A DNA stretch of 13,534 nt from Subdoligranulum variabile (GTDB lineage Bacteria; Bacillota; Clostridia; Oscillospirales; Ruminococcaceae): the NCBI GenBank assembly GCA_004552305.1, contig SFOX01000049.1, positions 1 through 13,534 on the forward strand, written 5' to 3'. Shown here piece by piece: positions 1-8,033 of the stretch. Numbering within the stretch: the stretch's first letter is position 1; the number at the start of each line of letters is the position of its first letter. Under the pieces are notes generated by a model that saw nothing but the letters and a program-made list of their open reading frames with translations, had not been told where the DNA came from and did no database searches. The translations under genes were made by a program, and so were the position numbers.

Positions 1-82
1 CAGGTGACTGATGAGGGGGCGTCTGCCGGGAGTTTCCCCTCATCCGGCGCGTTCCGCGCCACCTTCCCCCCAAGGGGAAGGC
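1..82. repeat. Right part of MITE-like large palindrome (cut by window edge)
   Basis: The sequence resembles positions 7526-7607: a GTGACTGATGAGGGG block, a spacer, CCCCTCATCCGGCGCG, then CCTTCCCCC-AAGGGGAAGGC. In the complete copy (7497-7607) the two halves form an imperfect inverted repeat bounded by GCTTCCCC-TTGGGG type ends. Here the left end lies outside the window. No protein is encoded. It is probably a non-autonomous repeat spread in this genome. Confidence 0.7.
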
Positions 83-119
83 TTTTCCTGTGCGGCAATG
101 ACAATTTCCCGGGCAATCC

Positions 120-329
120 GTAAGGGCGGCATATATGCCGCCCGTTGCAATCACACCGCAAATGCGATATAGCGGGTAAACGCCACGGGACGCATCTATG
201 CGTCCCCTACAGACCTGCCGATAGTTCCCCCGTCATCGCAAAAAATTCCGACTGCCGCCAAATTCCTCGGCGGGGTGGGGTCACCCCGCCCTACAGCGCA
301 CTTTATAAAAATGCGTCCGCAAAGCGGAC
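120..329. repeat. Cluster of GTAGGG...CCCG palindromes upstream of CYTH gene's 3' end
   Basis: Four hairpin units lie here. 120-144 is a forward unit with arms GGGCGGCAT/ATGCCGCCC. 186-210 is an inverted unit with arms GGGACGCAT/ATGCGTCCC. 268-294 is an inverted unit with arms GGCGGGGTG/CACCCCGCC. 315-329 is GTCCGC-aaa-GCGGAC followed by ACACCA. The first two face each other around a ~40-bp spacer that recurs near 3766 and in part near 6142. An ACTCT-rich tract follows (about 345-378). The same units recur in similar order at 3492-3895 and 6121-6309. Apart from these, nothing else is seen between 83 and 367. Confidence 0.8.
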
Positions 330-367
330 ACACCATATCTCCACGCTAAACTCTGCACTCTTAACTC

Positions 368-865
368 TTAATTCTGCGCATCCCCTCTGGTTTGCAGCCA
401 ATACTCCCCCATGCTGGCGCCGGGGCGTCCGGTGCATTCGTCGCAAAGGTAGGCGGCAAGCCCGGCGTCGGCGGGGTTCCACGCAAGGGCTTGGGCTTCG
501 GTTTCAAACTCCACCTCGGCGTACCAAAAGCCGGTGGCGGCGTCGGGGTCCACGCAGTTGACCTCCAAGGTCAGCCCGCCGGGCAGGGCGTAGCCGCGGC
601 GCTCCTTGCGGATCAGCGGCTTGCCGATCAGATGCTCCAGCTTGGCGAACAGCTCGGCATCGATCTCGGTTTCGATTTCCTCCCGGCTGAGCGTGCCGCT
701 GCCCTTAAAGCACAGCACCAGCGCGGTCTTGCCGCCCTGCAGGGCTTCGCGCCGGATGCGCACGGTGGGTCGCACGCTGATATAGCCCTGATCCATCTGA
801 TACAATGAGGTTTGGGGCAGGTTTTCGGGCCAGCCTTTGACGAACCATTTGCGCTCAATTTCCAT
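368..865 (-). CDS. CYTH-domain protein (triphosphate tunnel metalloenzyme family)
   Basis: A 165-residue protein of the CYTH/TTM superfamily, which covers inorganic triphosphatases, thiamine triphosphatases and class IV adenylate cyclases. The N-terminus MEIERKW carries the family's ExExK signature (E2, E4, K6), which binds metal and triphosphate. Later charged beta-strand motifs fit the tunnel: TVRIRRE, LCFKGSG, SREEIETEI, and EVEFETEAQA near the C-terminus. The start at 865 is preferred over an upstream ATG at 889, because AGGAG lies 8 bases before it and the family begins exactly at MEIERK. The length matches the short stand-alone bacterial versions, which often hydrolyse tripolyphosphate. 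The substrate cannot be read from sequence. It is transcribed away from glnN and appears monocistronic. Confidence 0.88.
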   Translation of the reverse strand: MEIERKWFVKGWPENLPQTSLYQMDQGYISVRPTVRIRREALQGGKTALVLCFKGSGTLSREEIETEIDAELFAKLEHLIGKPLIRKERRGYALPGGLTLEVNCVDPDAATGFWYAEVEFETEAQALAWNPADAGLAAYLCDECTGRPGASMGEYWLQTRGDAQN

Positions 866-1148
866 AGAATGATCTCCTGTTTTGCCCACCCCGCAAAAGG
901 GCGGATTTTTAAATAATAAAGAAGAAATAATAAATAATAAATAAGGTGGGGTTTGCTCCCCTTGGTCGCAAACCGAAAAGGGGATGCGCAGTTTATCAAA
1001 AATGTTTCGCCGCGGGCGAAACTCCCAATTTATTATTTCTTATTTATTATTTCTTATTTCCCCCAGTATACCACACTCCCCCGCCGCGCACCATACAATT
1101 CTCCTAATTTTTGCGGCAAAATTCAGCGATAATTTAGCGTTTCGCCAG
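866..1148. other. Divergent intergenic region with AT-rich inverted tracts
   Basis: No gene is seen. AT-rich tracts built from AATAATAAA-type units (about 907-943) and the complementary TTATTATTT type (about 1029-1062) flank a ~85-bp GC-rich core. The core contains a perfect palindrome GTTTCGCC-gcg-GGCGAAAC at 1004-1022 and a shorter GGGG...CCCC hairpin near 945-961. The arrangement could be a small mobile repeat. The CYTH promoter must lie here on the minus strand, but no single box stands out. Confidence 0.4.
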
Positions 1149-1184
1149 TTGCATTTTGCCTGCGCTGCCCGTATAATAGAAGCA
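1149..1184 (+). promoter_or_regulatory. Predicted sigma-A-type promoter of glnN
   Basis: A perfect -10 box TATAAT (1172-1177) lies 17 bases after TTGCAT (1149-1154), a weak -35 with only TTG conserved. The start point is expected near 1184, which gives a leader of about 85 nt before glnN. This leader begins only ~10 nt before the hairpin at 1194-1223. The -10 and spacing are strong evidence; the -35 is not. Confidence 0.6.
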
Positions 1185-1193
1185 TAACAGCAA

Positions 1194-1228
1194 GGGCGCT
1201 GCGAATGTGTTTTCGCAGCGCCCTTTTT
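1194..1228 (+). terminator. Terminator-like hairpin in the glnN leader (possible attenuator)
   Basis: GGGCGCTGCGAA (1194-1205) pairs perfectly with TTCGCAGCGCCC (1212-1223) around a six-base loop TGTGTT, and is followed by TTTTT (1224-1228). This is a textbook intrinsic terminator. It lies between the predicted glnN promoter and the glnN ribosome site (AAGGAG 1255-1260). The upstream gene is divergent, so no plus-strand gene inside the window needs terminating here. An attenuator controlling glnN is a reasonable inference, but no competing antiterminator stem was found. Confidence 0.65.
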
Positions 1229-1268
1229 CACTAAGCCCCCAGAATAGAGCAGTGAAGGAGTATGAAGT

Positions 1269-3359
<2,091 letters not shown>

Positions 3360-3404
3360 GCGGACACAATTGTACCATTCTCCTTTTCCTATTTTCTTAC
3401 ACCA

Positions 3405-3440
3405 CCCAAAAGGCTCACCTGCAACGGTGAGCCTTTTGGG
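3405..3440 (+). terminator. Rho-independent terminator after glnN
   Basis: CCCAAAAGGCTCACC (3405-3419) pairs with GGTGAGCCTTTTGGG (3426-3440) across a six-base loop TGCAAC. The GC core GGCTCACC/GGTGAGCC runs directly into TTTT, 45 bases after the glnN stop. The symmetric A and T tracts would let it act in both directions. Confidence 0.85.
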
Positions 3441-3491
3441 TATACGGGGGAAAGTAAAATCTAACGCCAACGCAATCATCACGGTTCACCC

Positions 3492-3895
3492 GTAGGGGCG
3501 GCATATATGCCGCCCGTGCAACCATCCCGGCAATGCAGCTTAACAGGTAAATCGCACGGGCGAGCAATGCTCGCCCCTACAAGCGAAAGGCAAATTCGTG
3601 CCAACCGCCAATTTCCCCGGCGGGGTGGGGTCACCCCGCCCTACGGGGCAATACAAATACATCGCGCGGTAGGGGCGGGGCAAGCCCCGCCCACAATATA
3701 ACGCCAACGTCCAACCTACGGGTAACCCGCATTATGGCTTCCCCCGCGCCCGCAATTTTGCGTTAGCCGCCCGTTGCAATCCCACCGCAAATGCGATACA
3801 ACAACATAATTCCCACCCGCGCCCCATACAAATCCGTGTCCGCTTAGCGGACACACCAAATCTGAACTCTAAACTCTTAACTCTCCACTCTGTTA
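3492..3895. repeat. Composite repeat block between glnN and glnA
   Basis: Palindrome units occur at 3492-3516 (forward, CATATATG core), 3557-3580 (inverted, arms GGGCGAGCA/TGCTCGCCC), 3618-3644 (inverted, GGCGGGGTG/CACCCCGCC) and 3669-3693 (forward, GGGCGGGGC/GCCCCGCCC). Then come a copy of the spacer module (CCGCCCGTTGCAAT near 3769), a GTCCGC-tta-GCGGAC hairpin with ACACCAAA (3839-3860), and a tract of repeated AACTCT words (3866-3893). The order parallels 120-378. No convincing coding region is seen, and no clear glnA promoter. TTGCAA at 3774 inside the repeat could be a -35, but no good -10 is spaced from it. Confidence 0.8.
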
Positions 3896-3911
3896 TTTAC
3901 AGGAGGTCCCT

Positions 3912-5138
3912 ATGAAGCGTACCGCGCAGGATATCCTCAACTTTGTCGAGGATAACGACGTCAAATTTGCCAAACTCACCTTCTGCGATATCTTCGGCAA
4001 CCAAAAAAACTTGTCGCTGTTCGCCAGCGAGCTGCCCCGCGCCTTTGAGCAGGGCATCTGCTTTGACGGCGCCTCCATCGTCGGGTTTCTCAACGTTGAG
4101 GAAAGCGACCTGGTGCTGCGCCCCGACCCCGACACCGCCACCGTACTGCCGTGGCGTCCCGCCGAGGGGCGCGTCATCCGGATGTACTGCGACATCACCC
4201 TGCCCGACGGCCGCCCGTTTGAGGGCAACTGCCGCGGCTACCTGCAATCGGTCGTCAAGCGCGCCAAGGCCCGCGGTCTGACCTGCAACGTCGGCTGCGA
4301 GTGCGAGTTCTACCTGTTTGAAACCGACGAACACGGCGAACCCACCCACACCCCGCTGGACCGGGGCAGCTACTTTGACATTCCCCCGCTGGATAAGGGC
4401 GAAAACCTGCGCCGCGAAATCTGCTTTGCCATCGAGGAAATGGGTCTGCACCCCGAACACAGCCACCACGAAAGCGGTCCGGGTCAAAACGAGGTCTGCT
4501 TTCTGTACGCCGACGCGCAGCGCTCCGCCGACAACCTCAACACCTTTAAAAGCACGGTCAAGGCGATTGCCGCGCGCAACGGTCTGTTTGCCAGCTTTAT
4601 GCCCAAGCCTTTGGCAGACAAGCCCGGCAGCGGGCTGCACGTCAACGTTTCGCTGCTGCGCGACGGCAAAAACCTGTTTGACGGCTTTACCGCCGACAGC
4701 GAAGCCGGGCATTTTGTGGCGGGCGTGCTTGCCCACGCGCGGGAGCTGACGGCGTTCTGCAACCCGGTCCCCAACTCCTACGCGCGGCTGGGCGCCAATG
4801 AAGCCCCGCTGTACATCAGCTGGAGCCGCCAGAACCGCAGCCAGCTGGTGCGCCTGCCCAGCGCCGTGGGCGATTTGTGCCGCGTGGAGCTGCGCGCGCC
4901 CGACCCGGCAGGCAACCCGTATCTGGTCATCGGGCTGATTCTGGCTGCCGGGCTGGACGGCATTGACCGTAATCTGCCCCTGCCCGACGCCGTCAACCGC
5001 AACCTGTTCCACCCCGACGCCGCGCAAGGGCTGGAAAGCCTGCCCCGCACCCTGCGCGAGGCGATCACCGTAGCCGCGCAGAGCGAATTTATCAGCCGCG
5101 AGCTGCCCACCGCGCTGCAAAGCAAGTATTTTGCCTAG
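3912..5138 (+). CDS. glnA: Glutamine synthetase type I-like protein, C-terminally short
   Basis: A 408-residue GSI-family protein preceded by AGGAGG five bases before ATG. The N-terminal beta-grasp ends in FDGASIVGF (51-59). Catalytic motifs follow: ECEFYLF (130-136), HHESGPGQNE (185-194), GSGLHVNVS (239-247), NPVPNSYARLGANEAP (284-299) and RQNRSQLVRLP...RVELRAPDPAGNPYL (306-338). So the glutamate, ATP and metal-site residues look preserved, though several motifs differ from the usual HEVAPGQHE and GSGMHxHxSL forms. Bacterial GlnA usually has 440-470 residues and ends with an FIxxKxxEWxxYRxxVxxWE-type helix. Here the protein stops at LPTALQSKYFA, so that tail and any Tyr adenylylation site are absent. 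It may be an active shortened synthetase, a related gamma-glutamyl ligase, or a sensor working with the ANTAR regulator encoded just downstream. Confidence 0.88.
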   Translation: MKRTAQDILNFVEDNDVKFAKLTFCDIFGNQKNLSLFASELPRAFEQGICFDGASIVGFLNVEESDLVLRPDPDTATVLPWRPAEGRVIRMYCDITLPDGRPFEGNCRGYLQSVVKRAKARGLTCNVGCECEFYLFETDEHGEPTHTPLDRGSYFDIPPLDKGENLRREICFAIEEMGLHPEHSHHESGPGQNEVCFLYADAQRSADNLNTFKSTVKAIAARNGLFASFMPKPLADKPGSGLHVNVSLLRDGKNLFDGFTADSEAGHFVAGVLAHARELTAFCNPVPNSYARLGANEAPLYISWSRQNRSQLVRLPSAVGDLCRVELRAPDPAGNPYLVIGLILAAGLDGIDRNLPLPDAVNRNLFHPDAAQGLESLPRTLREAITVAAQSEFISRELPTALQSKYFA

Positions 5139-5156
5139 CCGAAAGGGGGAATGTCC

Positions 5157-5723
5157 GTGGCAAACGCGCTGATCATATCGGCAGGCAACAACGCCAACGA
5201 ATACCTTGCCCGGCACATTGCCGAGCTGGGTTACACCCGCCCTGCCTTTGCGGCAAGCGGCGGCGAGGCACGCCGCCGGATGGACGCCAAGGATTTTGAG
5301 GTAATTATCATCAACACGCCCCTGCCCGACGAGTTCGGTCACGAGTTGGGTATGGACGCGGTGCAAAAAACCGATGCCGGGGTCATTCTGCTGGCAAAAA
5401 CCGCCACCGCCGAGCAGATCTCCGACAAATTGCAGGACTACGGCGTGCTGGTTTTGGGCAAGCCGTTCACCGCCGCGCAGTTCCGGCAGGCGGTGCAGAT
5501 GGCTGCCGGGATCTTCCGGCGGCTGGCGCTTGTGCGCGCCGAAAACGCCAAGCTGCAGGACAAGCTGGCGCAGCTGCGTCTGGTGGACCGCGCCAAGTGC
5601 TTTCTGATTGAAAAGCGCGGTATGACCGAAGCCGAGGCGCACCGCCTGATTGAAAAGACCGCCATGGACACCCGCAAAAGCCGCGGCGAGGTGGCGGAGG
5701 ACATTCTGGACGCCGAAGTGTAG
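5157..5723 (+). CDS. ANTAR-domain regulator with degenerate receiver domain
   Basis: About 188 residues: an N-terminal receiver-like fold (to ~120), a short coiled coil (LVRAENAKLQDKLAQL) and a C-terminal ANTAR domain with RAKCFLIEKRGMTEAEAHRLIEKTAMDTRKS. ANTAR proteins bind paired hairpins in nascent RNA and prevent termination. The receiver keeps the Lys motif LVLGKPF, but the phospho-acceptor site reads IIINTPLPDEFG with Asn where Asp is expected, and the N-terminal acidic pair is missing (ALIISAG). Control by phosphorylation therefore looks unlikely. A GTG start at 5157 is preferred because AAGGGGG ends seven bases upstream; ATG at 5151 would leave a one-base spacer. It follows glnA by less than 20 bases, so the two are surely co-transcribed. 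Likely targets are nitrogen genes such as glnN or glnA (inference). Confidence 0.9.
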   Translation: MANALIISAGNNANEYLARHIAELGYTRPAFAASGGEARRRMDAKDFEVIIINTPLPDEFGHELGMDAVQKTDAGVILLAKTATAEQISDKLQDYGVLVLGKPFTAAQFRQAVQMAAGIFRRLALVRAENAKLQDKLAQLRLVDRAKCFLIEKRGMTEAEAHRLIEKTAMDTRKSRGEVAEDILDAEV

Positions 5724-5747
5724 GGGGCATTTTTTCACGGGTACACC

Positions 5748-6098
5748 GTAGGGGCGGGGCACGCCCCGCCCGCGACCTAACGGAAACCGCTATTTACCGG
5801 GTAAACCGCTCTATGGTTTCCCCCTTTGGGGGGAAGCTGTCACCGTAGGTGACGGATGAGGGGTTAATTTGCGGTTATTACAATATATAAAATCCACCAC
5901 TCGGTAGGGGCGGGGCATGCCCCGCCCGCGACTTTACGGAAACCGCTATTTACCGGGTAAACCGCTCTATGGCTTCCCCCTTTGGGGGAAAGCTGTCACC
6001 GTAGGTGACGGATGAGGGGTTAATTTGCGGTTATTACAATATATAAAATCCACCACTCAGTAGGGGCGGGGCATGCCCCGCCCGCGACTTTACAGAAA
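5748..6098. repeat. 156-bp tandem repeat, about 2.2 copies
   Basis: Unit 1 is 5748-5903, unit 2 is 5904-6059, and a partial third begins at 6060 and diverges around 6094. The spacing between the starts of the GTAGGGGCGG blocks is exactly 156 bases both times, and the units differ by only a few substitutions. Each unit holds a GTAGGG palindrome, a CGGTTT-like mixed spacer with ACCGGGTAAACCGCTCTATGG, the left half of the MITE-like element (CTTCCCCC-TTGGGGG...CTGTCACCGTAGGTGACGGATGAGGGG in two blocks) and an AT-rich tail with TTATTACAATATATAAAA. No protein is encoded. Confidence 0.92.
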
Positions 6099-6120
6099 CG
6101 CGAAAATTACGGGTCGGCTT

Positions 6121-6309
6121 GTAGGGGCGGCATATATGCCGCCCGTTGCAGCCGCCCGGATATTACGAACTATCGGGTAAACCGCACGGGACGCAACTAT
6201 GCGTCCCCTACAACCTGCCGGTACTTTCCTATCACCCCTACATTCCCCTAAACAAAACCGTGTCCGCATCGCGGACACACCAACTCCAAACTCTAAACTC
6301 TCCCCTCTG
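6121..6309. repeat. Composite palindrome block upstream of yitT-like gene
   Basis: The forward unit 6121-6145 (CATATATG core) and inverted unit 6187-6211 (GGGACGCA/TGCGTCCC) face each other as at 120-210. A GTCCGC-atc-GCGGAC hairpin with ACACCAA (6262-6282) and an AACTCT tract (6290-6309) follow. This is the third occurrence of the same module order in the window. Confidence 0.8.
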
Positions 6310-6338
6310 AAAAGGGGCGGTCATTGACCGCCCCTTTT
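6310..6338. terminator. Strong bidirectional terminator-like hairpin
   Basis: AAAAGGGGCGGTC (6310-6322) pairs with GACCGCCCCTTTT (6326-6338) over a three-base loop. It is the first strong terminator downstream of the glnA-ANTAR pair and also insulates the yitT promoter from the repeats upstream. Confidence 0.75.
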
Positions 6339-6351
6339 CCGCTTTCCCCCT

Positions 6352-6386
6352 TTGCAAACCGCGCCGGTTGTGCTATAATCCCTGTA
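6352..6386 (+). promoter_or_regulatory. Predicted sigma-A-type promoter of the yitT-like gene
   Basis: TTGCAA (6352-6357), a 16-base spacer, and a perfect TATAAT (6374-6379). The expected start is near 6386, inside the palindrome CCTGTAG-cat-CTACAGG (6381-6397). Confidence 0.7.
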
Positions 6387-6397
6387 GCATCTACAGG
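6381..6397 (+). promoter_or_regulatory. Perfect palindrome at transcription start, touching the ribosome site
   Basis: CCTGTAG (6381-6387) and CTACAGG (6391-6397) are perfectly complementary with a three-base spacer. The right arm overlaps the start of the ribosome site AGGAAGG (6395-6401). It could be a repressor operator across the start point, or a short mRNA hairpin that hides part of the ribosome site. The spacing from AGGAAGG to ATG (13 bases) is long. Confidence 0.4.
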
Positions 6398-6414
6398 AAG
6401 GATTCGGCACAACT

Positions 6415-7269
6415 ATGAACGAAAAATGGCAGGAAATCACCAAGCAAGCGGCAGTCATCACGCTGAGCATCACCATTATGGCGATCGGCGTCTACTTTTT
6501 TAAATTCCCCAACAACTTTGTTTTCGGCGGCGTAACAGGTACGGCGGCTCTGGTCGCCAAGCTGACGCCCATCAGCGCCAGCGCCTTTTCGTCGGCGGCG
6601 AACCTCATTCTGCTCGTCGTCGGGCTTGTCTTTTTGGGCAAGAGCTTTGCCATCACCACGGGGTACGCCTCGGTGCTGCTCTCGTTTGAACTGATGCTGC
6701 TGGAAAAATTCGTCCCTATCGACGGTCCCCTGTCCGACCAGCCCATGCTCGATCTGGTGTTTGCCATCGCGCTGCCCGCCATCGCATCGGCGCTGCTTTT
6801 CAACGTAGGTGCGTCCAGCGGCGGCACCGATGTCATCGCCCTGATTGTCGAAAAATACACCCACCTGCACAACATTGCGGCGGCGCTGTTTTTGACCGAC
6901 CTGTTCATGGTCGTGGCGGCGTGCTTCGTGTTTGACCTGTACACGGCGCTGTACTCCTTTGTAGGTCTGGCGGTCAAGTCGCTGGTCATCGACGAGGTGC
7001 TGGAGCGCATCAAGATGTGCAAGTCGATCCTGATTGTCTGCGACGACAAGGACGCCGTCTGCGAGTTTATTATGAAAACCCTGCACCGCGGCGCGACCTA
7101 CACCCCCTGCAACGGTGCCTACACCGACAAGCCGCATTTTATGATTTTCACCACGCTGACCCAGCGCGAGGCGGACTGCCTGCAAGAGCATATCCGCGAC
7201 AAAAACCTGAACGCCTTTATGACGATGCTCAGCACCACCGAAGTTTTCGGCAAGGGCTTCAACCATTAA
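6415..7269 (+). CDS. YitT family membrane protein (DUF161-DUF2179)
   Basis: A 284-residue integral membrane protein. Five to six hydrophobic segments span about residues 12-30, 35-52, 58-75, 82-98, 113-131 and 155-190, with the family motifs FGGVTGTAAL (37-46) and GASSGGTDVIAL (132-143). The C-terminal soluble DUF2179 domain covers about 205-282, with SILIVCDD, RGATYTPCNGAYT and the hallmark ending STTEVFGKGF. The length matches the family (about 280-295). Function is unproven; the family is very common in Firmicutes and transport has been proposed. It has its own promoter and terminator, so it is a single-gene unit unrelated to its neighbours. The cytosolic DUF2179 domain resembles PII-like small ligand sensors in size and position, but that is only inference. 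Confidence 0.94.
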   Translation: MNEKWQEITKQAAVITLSITIMAIGVYFFKFPNNFVFGGVTGTAALVAKLTPISASAFSSAANLILLVVGLVFLGKSFAITTGYASVLLSFELMLLEKFVPIDGPLSDQPMLDLVFAIALPAIASALLFNVGASSGGTDVIALIVEKYTHLHNIAAALFLTDLFMVVAACFVFDLYTALYSFVGLAVKSLVIDEVLERIKMCKSILIVCDDKDAVCEFIMKTLHRGATYTPCNGAYTDKPHFMIFTTLTQREADCLQEHIRDKNLNAFMTMLSTTEVFGKGFNH

Positions 7270-7286
7270 CGCACCGGAACGCACCC

Positions 7287-7311
7287 GCCGGCTCTCCGAG
7301 CCGGCATTTTT
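7287..7311 (+). terminator. Rho-independent terminator after yitT-like gene
   Basis: GCCGGCTC (7287-7294) pairs with GAGCCGGC (7298-7305) over a tcc loop, then ATTTTT. It lies 18 bases after the stop codon. Confidence 0.9.
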
Positions 7312-7364
7312 GTACCCATACCACCCGCAACCTTTCCCACGTGGCAATAAAAAATCATTGCGCA

Positions 7365-7449
7365 GTAGGGGCGGGGCATGCCCCGCCCGCGACCTTATGT
7401 TATAACGAATATTACGGGTACTCCGTAGGGGCGGCATATATGCCGCCCG
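7365..7449. repeat. Two forward GTAGGG palindromes
   Basis: 7365-7389 has arms GGGCGGGGCAT-type with a central GCATGC. 7425-7449 has the CATATATG core and is followed by CGTTGCAGCCATCCGG-like spacer sequence also seen after the unit at 3492. No inverted partner follows here; the MITE-like palindrome at 7497 takes its place. Confidence 0.8.
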
Positions 7450-7496
7450 TTGCAGCCATCCGGACAATGCAACCTACCGGGTACACCGCCCGTATG

Positions 7497-7607
7497 GCTT
7501 CCCCTTGGGGGGGAGCTGTCACCGCAGGTGACTGATGAGGGGCTGCCTACCGGGAGTTTCCCCCTCATCCGGCGCGTACCGCGCCACCTTCCCCCAAGGG
7601 GGAAGGC
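7497..7607. repeat. Complete MITE-like palindromic element
   Basis: The ends GCTTCCCCTTGGGGG and CCCCCAAGGGGGAAGGC are near-perfect inverted repeats, each also self-complementary. Inside, CTGATGAGGGG (left) mirrors CCCCTCATCCGG (right) around a ~20-bp centre, with side hairpins GTCACCGCAGGTGAC and GCGCGTACCGCGC. Partial copies are at 1-82 (right part) and in each 156-bp tandem unit (left part, near 5815-5863 and 5971-6019). No coding capacity, so it is probably a non-autonomous mobile or structural repeat. An imperfect GTAGGG-family palindrome (7613-7641, inverted) follows directly. Confidence 0.75.
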
Positions 7608-7641
7608 TTTTCCGGCGGGGGATGAGGTCACCCCGCCCTAC

Positions 7642-7765
7642 ATCGCAATTTTACCGCAATCTTTCCTCCCGCGTCCCTATCCTATCAATGTGCGCGCGCG
7701 GCGCGCACTCCGTATTTATTATTTATTATCTTTTATCTATTATCTATTTTGCCCCGCAGGGGCAC
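7642..7765. other. Non-coding, AT-rich tract
   Basis: Contains a GCGCGC-rich stretch (GTGCGCGCGCGGCGCGCAC near 7690-7708) and a TTTATTATTTATTATC-like tract (about 7713-7746) similar to those at 907-943 and 1029-1062. A GCCCC-gcag-GGGGC hairpin lies near 7751-7762. No gene is seen. Confidence 0.5.
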
Positions 7766-7828
7766 TCTCGTCCCCGATGGTGCACCTGTCCGCAATATCT
7801 TGGGAAATCGCAACAAAAAAAACACCCC
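7766..7828. repeat. 63-bp direct repeat, copy 1 (contains tRNA 3'-end sequence)
   Basis: Matches 7947-8008 except for one extra A in the A-run (8 versus 7). It begins with TCTCGTCCCCGATGGTGCACC, whose last 17 bases are the 3' end of the tRNA-Lys fragment in the opposite orientation, and ends in AAAACACCCC, which is one arm of the minus-strand terminator seen at 7996-8027. Confidence 0.9.
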
Positions 7829-7886
7829 TACTTCCCCCGTTAATCTGTACCTTCCATTCATTTCCCCGGGGACTCTCCCGCGGGCT

Positions 7887-7911
7887 AACAAAGCCCCACC
7901 GGGGCTTTGTT
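7887..7911 (+). terminator. Terminator-like hairpin between the two direct repeats
   Basis: AACAAAGCCCC (7887-7897) pairs with GGGGCTTTGTT (7901-7911) over an acc loop. A second inverted pair, GTCGGTCG and CGACCGAC (about 7912-7937), follows. There is only a weak T-run, so termination is uncertain. This 118-bp segment (7829-7946) holds no gene. Confidence 0.45.
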
Positions 7912-7946
7912 GTCGGTCGGTACGCAAGGCGACCGACACGCCCTGT

Positions 7947-8008
7947 TCTCGTCCCCGATGGTGCACCTGTCCGCAATATCTTGGGAAATCGCAACAAAAA
8001 AACACCCC
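7947..8008. repeat. 62-bp direct repeat, copy 2
   Basis: Second copy of 7766-7828. Its GTCCCCGATGGTGCACC (7951-7967) forms a perfect 17-bp inverted repeat with GGTGCACCATCGGGGAC (8035-8051) inside the tRNA fragment, with 67 bases between the arms. Confidence 0.9.
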
Positions 8009-8027
8009 GCAACTTCTTGCGAGGTGT
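7996..8027 (-). terminator. Intrinsic terminator of the tRNA-Lys locus
   Basis: Read on the minus strand, ACACC-t-CGCAA, loop GAAG, TTGCG-g-GGTGT is followed by a T-run (complement of the A-run 7996-8002). It lies seven bases after the CCA end of the tRNA fragment. This indicates the fragment descends from a genuine tRNA transcription unit. Confidence 0.8.
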
Positions 8028-8033
8028 CTACTT

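Noticed and set aside
1100..1228. Canonical ANTAR RNA target (two hairpins with AnnGnn six-base loops) before glnN
   Set aside because: Only one hairpin follows the predicted start and its loop is TGTGTT; no first hairpin with the right loop was found.
3897..5762. Long minus-strand open frame opposite glnA and the ANTAR gene
   Set aside because: Same reasons: shadow of two well-supported plus-strand genes, with no ribosome site or motif.
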